A stretch of 15,711 nucleotides of DNA from Betaproteobacteria bacterium. Lineage in GTDB: Bacteria; Pseudomonadota; Gammaproteobacteria; Burkholderiales; Burkholderiaceae_E. The position numbers and the translations under genes are program-made. The notes under the pieces are model-generated. The model was not told the DNA's origin, searched no databases, and worked only from the letters and a program-made list of their open reading frames with translations. This document shows, piece after piece, positions 6,229-13,219 of this stretch; the first letter of the stretch is position 1, and every line of letters begins with the position of its first letter. The stretch spans positions 1 through 15,711 of the forward strand of contig RFVZ01000028.1 in assembly GCA_009922405.1 (NCBI GenBank), in the 5' to 3' direction.

Positions 6229-7542
6229 CTAGAGTGCCCGGTATCCGATATCTCGACGCATTTGCAGGCCGGCGAAATCGAGGTGCTCGATGGCGGCGTA
6301 GACCCGTTCGCGTGCTTCGCGAACGGAATCGCCCAGTGCCGTCACGCACATGACCCGTCCGCCGCTGGTCAACACCTGATCCTGGTCGGATTGCGTGCCC
6401 GCATGAAAGGCGATCACGTCAGGAGCGAGTCTATTGCCCTCGAGCGGCAGGCCATGAATCGGGTCACCCTTGCGGGGCGAGTCCGGGTAGCCGGCGGCGG
6501 CGAGAACAACGCCCAGCGCCACCTGCGGGTTCCATTCGGCGCTCACCTGATCGAGTCGGCCATCGATCCCTGCCTCAAGCAGATCCACCAGGTCGGACTG
6601 CAGGCGCGCCATGATCGGTTGCGTCTCCGGGTCGCCCAGCCGGCAGTTGAATTCGAGTGTTTTGACCTGCCCCTGGGGATCAATCATCAGCCCCGCATAC
6701 AGAAATCCTGTGTAGGAGATTCCATCGGCAGCCATCCCACGAATCGCTGGCAGGATGATTTCGCGCAGCGCGCGTTCATGCACCTCAGGTGTCACGACCG
6801 GAGCCGGGGAATACGCGCCCATTCCACCCGTATTCGGGCCTTGATCCCCGTCGCGAAGACGCTTGTGATCCTGACTGGGCGCCAGTGCGAGGACATGCTC
6901 GCCGTCGGCCATGACGATGAAGCTCGCTTCTTCGCCGGCTAGAAATGATTCGATCACAACCCGCGAACCGGCGCCCCCCAACCGATTGCCCACCAACATT
7001 TCATCGATCGCCGCATGGGCTTCCGCCAGAGTTTGCGCCACCACAACACCCTTCCCTGCGGCCAGGCCATCGGCCTTGATGACGATCGGAGCACCTTCGC
7101 GATCGACATACGCGTGCGCTGCTGCCGCATCGGTAAAAGTGCCGTACGCCGCCGTCGGAATCTGGTGTCGCGTCATGAAGGCCTTTGCAAAGTCCTTCGA
7201 GCTCTCCAACTGGGCGGCCGCTGCAGTGGGTCCAAAGATGCGCAATCCACGTGATCGGAATGCGTCAACGATGCCTGCCGCTAACGGCCCCTCGGGGCCG
7301 ACCACGGTGAGTGCGATGCCTTCCGCCTCAACGAGCGTGACGAGGGCCGAAATGCCTTCGGGGCTCGAACCATCGATCGGAACATTGATCAGCCCAGGCT
7401 CCCGAGCGGTCCCGCCGTTACCGGGGGCTACAAAAACCGACTGAGCGCGCGGGGATTGCAACAGCCGCCAGGCAATTGCATGCTCGCGTCCACCGCCCCC
7501 GACCACCAGGAGCTTGAGTCCGTCATGAGACAGTTCGGGCAT
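6229..7542 (-). CDS. purD: Phosphoribosylamine-glycine ligase
   Basis: PurD joins glycine to phosphoribosylamine using ATP, the second step of de novo purine synthesis. The 437-aa protein matches the family's usual length (E. coli 429). It shows the N-terminal VVGGGGREHAIAW motif (13-25), VGPEGPLAAGI (81-91), the ATP-grasp segment SSKDFAKAFM with IKADGLAAGKGVVVA (155-169), DHKRLRDGDQGPNTGGMGAYSPAP (225-248), and the metal-binding EFNCRLGDPETQP (297-309). No deletion or insertion is apparent, in contrast to hemF and nadD downstream. The ATG at 7542 shares its A with the yebC stop (TGATG). In E. coli purD sits with purH; the yebC-purD-hemF arrangement is one I associate with Burkholderiales. 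Confidence 0.97.
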   Translation of the reverse strand: MPELSHDGLKLLVVGGGGREHAIAWRLLQSPRAQSVFVAPGNGGTAREPGLINVPIDGSSPEGISALVTLVEAEGIALTVVGPEGPLAAGIVDAFRSRGLRIFGPTAAAAQLESSKDFAKAFMTRHQIPTAAYGTFTDAAAAHAYVDREGAPIVIKADGLAAGKGVVVAQTLAEAHAAIDEMLVGNRLGGAGSRVVIESFLAGEEASFIVMADGEHVLALAPSQDHKRLRDGDQGPNTGGMGAYSPAPVVTPEVHERALREIILPAIRGMAADGISYTGFLYAGLMIDPQGQVKTLEFNCRLGDPETQPIMARLQSDLVDLLEAGIDGRLDQVSAEWNPQVALGVVLAAAGYPDSPRKGDPIHGLPLEGNRLAPDVIAFHAGTQSDQDQVLTSGGRVMCVTALGDSVREARERVYAAIEHLDFAGLQMRRDIGYRAL

Positions 7543-8267
7543 CAGGACAGTTCCGCGTTGGTGAAAACGTCCTGGACGTCGTCCAGGTTCTCGATCACGT
7601 CGAGTAGCTTTTGCATCCGCTCTGCATCATCGCCACTCAGGGCGGTCGAGGTTTCAGGGCGCATGGTGAGGACCCCAATTTCGGCCCGGAGCCCGGCTGC
7701 CTGCAAGGCGTTGCGCACGGCCGAAAACTGCGCCGGCTCACACAACACTTCAAGGCCGCCTTCCTCATCCGGGATGACGTCGTCTGCGCCCGCCTCGAGA
7801 GCGACTTCAAGCAATCGGTCTTCGGTCACGGTGCCGGGCGCAAAGAGAAACTGACCGCAATGGCGAAACAAGAACGCGACTGATCCGTCGGTGCCGAGGT
7901 TGCCACCATATTTGGCGAAGGCATGCCGGACTTCAGCTACCGTTCGGGTTCGGTTGTCGGTCAGGCAATCGACGATCACGGCTGCGCCGCCGATCCCGTA
8001 TCCTTCATACCGAATTTCGATGTAATCAACGCCATCGAGTTGCCCCGAGCCCCGTTGAACCGCTTTGGTGACGGTGTCCTTGGGCATGTTGGCATCGGAA
8101 GCTTTATCCATCGCCAAGCGCAGCCGGGGATTGACGCTCACGTCTGATCCGCCGAGTTTCGCGGCGACCGTGATTTCCTTGATCAGGCGCGTAAAGAGTT
8201 TGCCACGCCGCTCATCCTGTCGCCCCTTGCGGTGCTGGATGTTCGCCCACTTGGAATGACCAGCCAT
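7542..8267 (-). CDS. yebC: YebC/PmpR-family protein
   Basis: A member of the conserved YebC/TACO1 family. Members have been described as DNA-binding regulators (PmpR in Pseudomonas) and, in other work, as translation factors that help ribosomes through proline-rich stretches. The 241-aa product has the standard start MAGHSKWANIQHRKGRQDERRGKLF, the SVNPRLRLAMDKASDANMPKDTV stretch, YEGYGIGGAAVIVDCLTDNRTRTVAEVRHAF and the GSVAFLF block, and runs full length to a conserved C-terminal region ending VQDVFTNAELS. The family start fixes the ATG at 8267, although its best upstream purine stretch (GAGGA) is about 12 bases away. It is the first gene of the eight-gene operon, directly behind an extended -10 promoter. 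A link to the proline-containing repeats in this window is speculative. Confidence 0.96.
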   Translation of the reverse strand: MAGHSKWANIQHRKGRQDERRGKLFTRLIKEITVAAKLGGSDVSVNPRLRLAMDKASDANMPKDTVTKAVQRGSGQLDGVDYIEIRYEGYGIGGAAVIVDCLTDNRTRTVAEVRHAFAKYGGNLGTDGSVAFLFRHCGQFLFAPGTVTEDRLLEVALEAGADDVIPDEEGGLEVLCEPAQFSAVRNALQAAGLRAEIGVLTMRPETSTALSGDDAERMQKLLDVIENLDDVQDVFTNAELS

Positions 8268-8299
8268 AGTGGATGCATTTCCTCAATGAAAAGCACAAA

Positions 8300-8305
8300 A
8301 TTCTA
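8300..8305 (-). promoter_or_regulatory. Predicted extended -10 promoter for the yebC operon
   Basis: On the minus strand TGCTAGAAT is an extended -10 (TG-n-TAGAAT, four or five of six bases matching TATAAT). The -10 hexamer lies 32 bases before the yebC start, giving a leader of roughly 25 nt. A weak -35-like TTTCGA lies 18 bp upstream, inside the 11-bp repeats. This is a motif match only. Confidence 0.45.
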
Positions 8306-8307
8306 GC

Positions 8308-8340
8308 ATCGGTCGGAAATCGGTCGAAAGTCGATCAGAA
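8308..8340. repeat. 11-bp tandem repeat in the yebC/yjgR divergent promoter region
   Basis: Three consecutive 11-bp units: atcggtcggaa, atcggtcgaaa and gtcgatcagaa, with a trailing cggtcg at 8341. The first two differ at one position. The 11-bp period is about one helical turn, so the units present the same DNA face, and they cover the -35 side of the predicted yebC promoter. They could be a regulator's binding sites or another slippage repeat. Confidence 0.7.
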
Positions 8341-8367
8341 CGGTCGCCCTGAATCACTGGACACCCC

Positions 8368-9936
8368 ATGACAAACGCCCCTACGAACCCAATTGTTGAG
8401 ACAACTGAACCCCTCGCCGCTTTGCCGATTGTCAAAGTGATGGACCACGAGTTCGGGTTATTACCTGCGTTTGCCAATCGACATGGACTGATTACCGGCG
8501 CAACCGGGACCGGGAAAACAGTCACGCTGCAACGGATCGCTGAGCGATTGAGCCGCGCTGGCGTTCCAGTTTTCATGGCAGACGTCAAGGGTGACTTGAC
8601 GGGGATGTCGATGCCGGGCGCTGAGTCACCGAAGTTTCGAGAGCGTTGCCAGCGGCTTGGGGTTCCGTTACCGCGTTTCGCGGCGTGTCCGGTGGCACTG
8701 TGGGATGTTTTTGGTCAGACGGGGCACCCGCTGCGAGCCACGATTTCCGACATGGGGCCGCTGTTGCTGGCCCGCATGATGGGTCTTAACGAAACCCAGA
8801 CGGGGGTCCTGCAACTGGTCTTTCGGGTCGCCGATGACAGCGGATTGTTGCTGCTGGACACCAAAGATCTACGGGCCATGTTGATCCATGTCGCCGAGCA
8901 TGCCGAATCACTTCGGACTCAGTACGGCAATGTCTCGAGCGCATCCGTCGGTGCGATCCAGCGCAGCCTGCTGAGCCTGGATGAGCAGGGCGGTGATCAG
9001 TTTTTTGGCGAGCCGATGCTGGAACTTGACGATTTGCTGCGCACCGATGATCGGGGTCGAGGCGTCGTGAACATTCTCGCAGCCGACCGGTTGCTGCAGG
9101 CGCCACGCCTCTACGCGACGTTCCTGCTCTGGTTGCTCTCAGAGCTCTTTGAACAACTTCCCGAGGTCGGCGATCTCGATCAGCCGTTGTTGGTGTTCTT
9201 TTTCGACGAGGCGCACCTGCTGTTTGACGGCGCATCGCCCGCACTGGTTGAGAAGATCGAGCAGGTCGTCCGTTTGATCCGCTCCAAGGGTGTGGGCGTT
9301 TATTTTGTCACCCAGAATCCATTGGATGTCCCCGAGTCTGTGCTCGGGCAACTGGGCAATCGGGTCCAGCATGCCTTGCGGGCGTTCACGCCCCGCGACC
9401 AGAAAGCCGTTCGGGTTGCGGCCGAGACCTTACGGGCCAATCCCGCGTTTGATGCGACGGTCGCCATCACCGAATTGGGGGTGGGCGAGGCATTGGTGTC
9501 CTTTCTCGACGAGCAGGGTCGGCCGACTCCGGTCGAGCGCGGGTTCGTGTTGCCTCCTGCTTCGCGGATCGGCCCGTTGACCGAGGCCGAGCGCGGTCAG
9601 ATCCTGGCAGCATCGGCCCTGGCCGGAAAATACGAACAGCCGATCGACCGCGAAAGCGCCTACGAGCGCCTCCGGCAAAGGGTGGGCGCAGGCCCGGCGG
9701 CCTCGACTCAATCGACTCAACCAGAATCGTGGTCGGATCGTTTGTTTGATCGAGGCAATGCGGGTGCCAATGCGGGTGCAAGCGTGGCCGCCAGTGTGGC
9801 TAGCTCAATGATCGGAGCGGTCGCGCGGAGTGCCGTTCGAACGATCGGATCGCAAATCGGTCGCGAGATCGTCCGTGGCGTTTTGGGCGGAATCCTGGGG
9901 GGCAACCTCGGCGGCGGCGGTCGTCGACGGCGTTGA
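8368..9936 (+). CDS. yjgR: HerA-like P-loop ATPase, YjgR/DUF853 family
   Basis: A 522-aa ATPase resembling E. coli YjgR (about 500 aa), whose role is not established; the fold belongs to the HerA/FtsK superfamily of DNA-translocating ATPases. Walker A is GATGTGKT (44-51), preceded by the LLPAFANRHGLITG strand. Walker B is LLVFFFDEAHLLF with D280-E281. Further family blocks are VFMADVKGDLTGMS, VGAIQRSLLSLDEQGGDQFFGEP, a VRLIRSKGVGVYFVTQNPLDVPESVLGQLGNRVQHALRAFTP stretch (sensor/arginine-finger region) and FVLPPASRIGPLT. The last 75 residues are low-complexity: STQSTQ and NAGANAGA duplications, then a Gly-rich tail ending GGGGRRRR. The ATG at 8368 is the chosen start, without a clear ribosome-binding site. 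It is transcribed divergently from yebC and its end overlaps the next gene antisense. Confidence 0.93.
   Translation: MTNAPTNPIVETTEPLAALPIVKVMDHEFGLLPAFANRHGLITGATGTGKTVTLQRIAERLSRAGVPVFMADVKGDLTGMSMPGAESPKFRERCQRLGVPLPRFAACPVALWDVFGQTGHPLRATISDMGPLLLARMMGLNETQTGVLQLVFRVADDSGLLLLDTKDLRAMLIHVAEHAESLRTQYGNVSSASVGAIQRSLLSLDEQGGDQFFGEPMLELDDLLRTDDRGRGVVNILAADRLLQAPRLYATFLLWLLSELFEQLPEVGDLDQPLLVFFFDEAHLLFDGASPALVEKIEQVVRLIRSKGVGVYFVTQNPLDVPESVLGQLGNRVQHALRAFTPRDQKAVRVAAETLRANPAFDATVAITELGVGEALVSFLDEQGRPTPVERGFVLPPASRIGPLTEAERGQILAASALAGKYEQPIDRESAYERLRQRVGAGPAASTQSTQPESWSDRLFDRGNAGANAGASVAASVASSMIGAVARSAVRTIGSQIGREIVRGVLGGILGGNLGGGGRRRR
9703..9720. repeat. 9-bp tandem duplication in the yjgR tail
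   Basis: Two perfect copies of tcgactcaa, encoding Ser-Thr-Gln twice (residues 446-451) in the linker between the ATPase domain and the Gly-rich tail. Confidence 0.85.
9757..9780. repeat. 12-bp tandem duplication in the yjgR tail
   Basis: Two copies of aatgcgggtgc followed by c or a (9757-9768, 9769-9780), encoding Asn-Ala-Gly-Ala twice (residues 464-471). It lies 36 bp after the 9-bp duplication. Confidence 0.85.
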
Positions 9937-10341
9937 TCGGTCGATACGCGCCAGCCCTCGGCTGAGCAAGCCCGTGGCGATCAGCACCACGATCACCGAG
10001 GAGAGGGGCGCGGGGCGAAAAGGCGCATCCGCGGGCACCACCGCGCCTGCACCTGCGCCCTGAACGATGTGCAAGGCACAGATCAGCCAGAGCGCCGCCT
10101 TGAGATCAGAGCGGGACGCCGCACTCGCCCGACCGTGCATCACGCGCCACCCGCCCCAGAGCGCCACTGCGGCCTGTGTTCCAGCAATGAGCCACATGAA
10201 CAGTGCCAGTTTTGGCCACCAGGGCGTCGGATAGCCAACGCTTTGAAAGGCCTCAGACAAACCCGATAGCGCGACCTGAGCATGGATCAGGACAATGGCC
10301 GTCAGGGTCAACGCGGCGATAGCGAGGCTTCGAATCAGCAT
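9805..10341 (-). CDS. Hypothetical membrane protein, four predicted helices
   Basis: I do not recognise this 178-aa protein. Hydrophobic stretches at about 5-25, 43-63, 82-100 and 112-129 suggest four transmembrane helices. W/G-rich turns (PTPWWPK, ALWGGWRVMHG) between them look like genuine membrane-protein sequence, not a shadow of a coding strand. The last 43 residues (136-178) are hydrophilic, Asp/Ser/Arg/Thr-rich and unremarkable; they are encoded exactly where the frame overlaps the yjgR 3' end in antisense (132 bp). The functional part may therefore end near residue 135, with a tail created by loss of an earlier stop. No ribosome-binding site is obvious before the ATG at 10341, so the start is uncertain. 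It fills the otherwise empty 400-bp stretch 9937-10341. Confidence 0.6.
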   Translation of the reverse strand: MLIRSLAIAALTLTAIVLIHAQVALSGLSEAFQSVGYPTPWWPKLALFMWLIAGTQAAVALWGGWRVMHGRASAASRSDLKAALWLICALHIVQGAGAGAVVPADAPFRPAPLSSVIVVLIATGLLSRGLARIDRSTPSTTAAAEVAPQDSAQNATDDLATDLRSDRSNGTPRDRSDH

Positions 10342-10430
10342 GGCTGTGCGGGTTGGTGAGTGGCGTCCATTGTGCCGCGCGAATCGCCATCGCGTCGATC
10401 TGGGCTAGCATCGACGGTTTTAGTTTCAGG

Positions 10431-11414
10431 GTGGAATCGAGTTTGCAAGCCCGTGCCGAACCGGTCCAGCGCCGGCGATTTCTGACCGGTCTGGGACTGG
10501 GCCTGCTGGGATCGATTCTGTTTTCAGGCAAGGCCATCATCGTCAAACTGGCCTATCGACACGGTGTCGATGCGGTTGCTTTGATCGCATTGCGCATGTG
10601 CGTTGCGCTGCCATTTTTTGTTGCCGTGGCCTGGTGGCAGTCGCGCCTCGTCGCGTCGATGGATGAACGCTCGAGGTGGCTGCCCGGAGATGTCTGGCGA
10701 GTTATTGGTCTGGGTTTGACCGGCTACTACGCTGCCAGCTATCTCGATTTTCTGGGCCTGCAATACATTTCGGCGGCGCTGGAGCGGGTCATTTTGTATC
10801 TGAATCCAACGATGGTCCTGCTGCTGTCGGTGGCCTTGGGGGGTAAGCGCCCGAGCCCGCGAGAACTCGTTGCGTTGACCGTGGCCTACGCGGGGGTCCT
10901 GGTGGTTTTTGGACATGACTTGATGACTGTTCCGCTCGCACGGTCGGATCGTGGGCTAGAGGGCGGGTTAGATGGAGAGTTCAAAGCCGTCATGATCGGG
11001 GCTGCCCTCGTGATCAGCAGCGCATTCTCATATGCGATTTACCTGGTTGCCGGAGGCCAGCTCGTCGCTCGAGTAGGCTCCTTGCGATTAACCGCTTGGG
11101 CCAGTATCGTCGCCTCGATTGCGTGCATTGGCCAGGCGCTCTTGATCAGCCCGAACGCACTCTGGACACAGGCGGCTCCGGTTTACTGGCTATCGCTCCT
11201 CAACGGGACTGCGTGTACCGTTCTCCCCGTGTTTCTGGTCATGATGGCAATTGAGCGATTAGGCTCGCGGGTCGCTTCTCAAATTGGCATGATCGGGCCG
11301 GTCTCGACGATTGTGATGGCGGCCCTGATCCTCGATGAGGGGATTGGTGTTGCACAATTGGCAGGAACTGGGGTGGTACTCGTCGCGGTCTGGATGTTGA
11401 GCCGATTGCGTTGA
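10431..11414 (+). CDS. EamA/DMT-superfamily transporter
   Basis: An inner-membrane protein of the drug/metabolite transporter superfamily with two EamA repeats and about ten hydrophobic segments; substrates of such proteins range from amino acids to metabolites, and nothing here points to one. The first helix begins at FLTGLGLGLLGSILFSGKAIIVKLAY. The end of the first repeat is marked by SAALERVILYLNPTMVLLLSVALGGKRPSPRELVALTVAYAGVLVVFG, and of the second by ERLGSRVASQIGMIGPVSTIVMAALILDEGIGVAQLAGTGVVLVAVW. The frame is open from a GTG at 10353, but the first 26 codons look non-coding; GTG 10431 or TTG 10443 gives a short positively charged N-terminus (QRRRF), so 10431 is used with moderate trust. 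A Gly/Asp-rich cytoplasmic loop (RSDRGLEGGLDGEF) separates the repeats. It is the first gene of a four-gene plus-strand run. Confidence 0.88.
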   Translation: MESSLQARAEPVQRRRFLTGLGLGLLGSILFSGKAIIVKLAYRHGVDAVALIALRMCVALPFFVAVAWWQSRLVASMDERSRWLPGDVWRVIGLGLTGYYAASYLDFLGLQYISAALERVILYLNPTMVLLLSVALGGKRPSPRELVALTVAYAGVLVVFGHDLMTVPLARSDRGLEGGLDGEFKAVMIGAALVISSAFSYAIYLVAGGQLVARVGSLRLTAWASIVASIACIGQALLISPNALWTQAAPVYWLSLLNGTACTVLPVFLVMMAIERLGSRVASQIGMIGPVSTIVMAALILDEGIGVAQLAGTGVVLVAVWMLSRLR

Positions 11415-11436
11415 TTGAGCATAGGAGAGAACTGAA

Positions 11437-12216
11437 ATGGATTTAGGAATACAGGGTCGCTGGGCTCTCGTGTGCGGTGCCAGCAAAGGCTTGGGCCTCG
11501 GCTGTGCTCAGGCGCTGGCAGAGGCTGGCGTCCACATCGTCTTGAACGCCCGCAATGCTGAACCGCTGGCACAGGCTGCCGCGGCTATTCGCGAAGCAAC
11601 TGGGGTGACGGTCATTGAAGTCGCGGCCGACGTCACAACTCCGGCTGGCCGTGCTCAGGTTCTGGCCGCACATCCGGATCTCGACATTTTGGTTACCAAC
11701 GCGGGCGGCCCGCCGCCTGGCGATTTTCGGGGTTTCGATCGCGAGGACTGGATTCGGGCCCTCGATGCCAACATGTTGACGCCGATCGAGCTGATTCGTT
11801 CGACGATCGACTCGATGACCGCGCGCGGCTGGGGCCGGATCGTCAACATCACCTCGAGTTCAGTGAAGTCACCGATTGGCGCATTGGGACTTTCGAATGG
11901 CGCCCGTTCGGGTCTGACCGGATTCGTGGCGGGCCTCGCGCGGCAAGTTGCCCGCCAAGGTGTCACGATCAACAATTTGCTACCAGGCGCGTTTGACACC
12001 GACCGGCTTCGATCCAACATCGAATCAGCGGCCCGTCAGGGCAATACAACTTTCGAAGCCGCGCGGGCCCAACGCATTGCTGGGATCCCTGCCGGTCGTC
12101 TCGGTCACTCGGAAGAGTTTGGCAAGCTTTGCGCGTTTGTTTGCAGCCAACATGCAAGCTACATGACGGGGCAGAACTTGTTGCTGGACGGGGGCACCTT
12201 CCCCGGTACGTTTTAA
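11437..12216 (+). CDS. SDR-family oxidoreductase-like protein lacking the catalytic Tyr/Lys
   Basis: A 259-aa Rossmann-fold protein of the short-chain dehydrogenase/reductase superfamily. It has a cofactor-binding GASKGLGLG (14-22), AADVT (64-68), the NAGG motif (88-91), N111 of the DANML segment, and the ITSSSVKSP serine segment (138-146). A normal SDR then has YxxxK; here the aligned positions read S153-NGA-R157 (in LSNGARSGLTGF), so both the proton-donor Tyr and the Lys are absent. I recall a recognised BKR-like SDR subgroup with this LSN...R arrangement, so this is probably an ancestral subfamily trait and not decay. The C-terminal LLLDGGTFPGTF is typical. A clear ribosome-binding site (AGGAGA, nine bases before ATG 11437) supports the start. 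It lies 22 bp after the transporter gene and 22 bp before qorA, in an apparent operon. Confidence 0.9.
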   Translation: MDLGIQGRWALVCGASKGLGLGCAQALAEAGVHIVLNARNAEPLAQAAAAIREATGVTVIEVAADVTTPAGRAQVLAAHPDLDILVTNAGGPPPGDFRGFDREDWIRALDANMLTPIELIRSTIDSMTARGWGRIVNITSSSVKSPIGALGLSNGARSGLTGFVAGLARQVARQGVTINNLLPGAFDTDRLRSNIESAARQGNTTFEAARAQRIAGIPAGRLGHSEEFGKLCAFVCSQHASYMTGQNLLLDGGTFPGTF

Positions 12217-12238
12217 ATTTTTGTCAGTGGAGAGCGAG

Positions 12239-13219
12239 ATGGAAAAAAAAGCCGTGCGAGCCGTTCGTCTTGAGCAGCTGGGTGGTCCTGAGGTCCTTCA
12301 ACTCGTAAATGTCGAGCTTGGGCAGCCTGGGCCAGGTGAAGTAATGGTGCGCCATCATGCAGTTGGCCTGAATTACATCGACGTCTATGGCCGCATCGGC
12401 CTTTATGCGTTAAATCTGCCGTCGGGTCTCGGGCTCGAAGCCGCAGGTGTCGTTGAAGCCATCGGTGCCGGCGTGAGCCATGTTGCCGTTGGCGATCGGG
12501 TGGCTTATGCGGGCGGGCCGGTGGGTGCTTATGCCGAGGCCAGAATCATGCCGGCCAAGCCATTGGTCAAACTCCCGGACTCGATTTCGTTCGAGACCGG
12601 CGCCGCGATGATGCTCAAGGGCATGACGGTTCAGTACCTCCTGCGTCGAACCTTTCCTGTGCAGGCGGGCCAGACGATTTTGTTTCACGCCGCCGCTGGT
12701 GGCGTGGGTCTGATTGCTATGCAGTGGGCCCGTAAGCTCGGCGTGACGGTCATTGGTACGGTAGGCTCGGACGAGAAAGCCGAGTTGGCCAAAGCGCATG
12801 GTTGCGACCATGTCATCGTTTATAGCCGAGAGAACTTTGTTGAACGGACGAAAGAGTTGACCAATGGCCGCGGGGTCGATGTGGTGTACGACTCGATCGG
12901 TAAAGACACGTTTGACGGGTCACTCGACTGCCTAGTGAAGTTCGGCACGATGGTGAGCTTTGGTAACGCATCGGGTCCCGTTCCACCGATGCCGCTCACG
13001 AAACTCAAAGGACATCTCTTCCTGACGCGCCCGTCGCTGATGCCCTACACCGACACCCGTGAGGAACTCGACTCAACGGCTGGCGAGTTGTTTGAGCGAG
13101 TCAGCGCGGGGGATGTCCACATCCGGATCGATCAACGCCTGCCGCTGGCTGAAATTCAGCAGGCCCATATCGATCTCGAATCCCGTCGCACAACAGGCTC
13201 TACCGTATTGCTGCCCTGA
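12239..13219 (+). CDS. qorA: NADPH:quinone oxidoreductase, zinc-independent MDR family
   Basis: A 326-aa medium-chain reductase closely resembling E. coli QorA (327 aa), which reduces quinones one electron at a time with NADPH. Shared blocks are LGGPEVLQ, the NYIDVYGRIGLY segment, LPSGLGLEAAGVVEAIGAGV, the Rossmann motif FHAAAGGVGLIAMQWARKLG (149-168), VDVVYDSIGKDTFDGSLDCL, MVSFGNASG, LTRPSLMPYTDTREEL and the C-terminal RTTGSTVLLP. No catalytic zinc cysteines are seen, as expected for this group. A TTG at 12221 is in frame, but ATG 12239 is better supported: GGAGAG sits six bases upstream and the protein then begins like its relatives. Codons 2-4 contain a run of eight A, a slippage-prone homopolymer. 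It lies 22 bp after the SDR gene, and its stop abuts the tcdA reading frame. Confidence 0.94.
   Translation: MEKKAVRAVRLEQLGGPEVLQLVNVELGQPGPGEVMVRHHAVGLNYIDVYGRIGLYALNLPSGLGLEAAGVVEAIGAGVSHVAVGDRVAYAGGPVGAYAEARIMPAKPLVKLPDSISFETGAAMMLKGMTVQYLLRRTFPVQAGQTILFHAAAGGVGLIAMQWARKLGVTVIGTVGSDEKAELAKAHGCDHVIVYSRENFVERTKELTNGRGVDVVYDSIGKDTFDGSLDCLVKFGTMVSFGNASGPVPPMPLTKLKGHLFLTRPSLMPYTDTREELDSTAGELFERVSAGDVHIRIDQRLPLAEIQQAHIDLESRRTTGSTVLLP

Noticed and set aside
5327..6353. Two long plus-strand frames (230 and 215 codons) antisense to hemF
   Set aside because: Both mirror hemF coding sequence and resemble nothing; hemF is clearly the real gene despite its deletion.
6205..6942. 245-codon plus-strand frame antisense to purD
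   Set aside because: purD is full length and well conserved on the other strand; this frame has no ribosome-binding site or motifs.
10341..10430. Promoter for the transporter operon (ctagcat near 10405)
   Set aside because: A -10-like TAGCAT is present, but no -35 at the right spacing and no extended TG; too weak to list as a feature.
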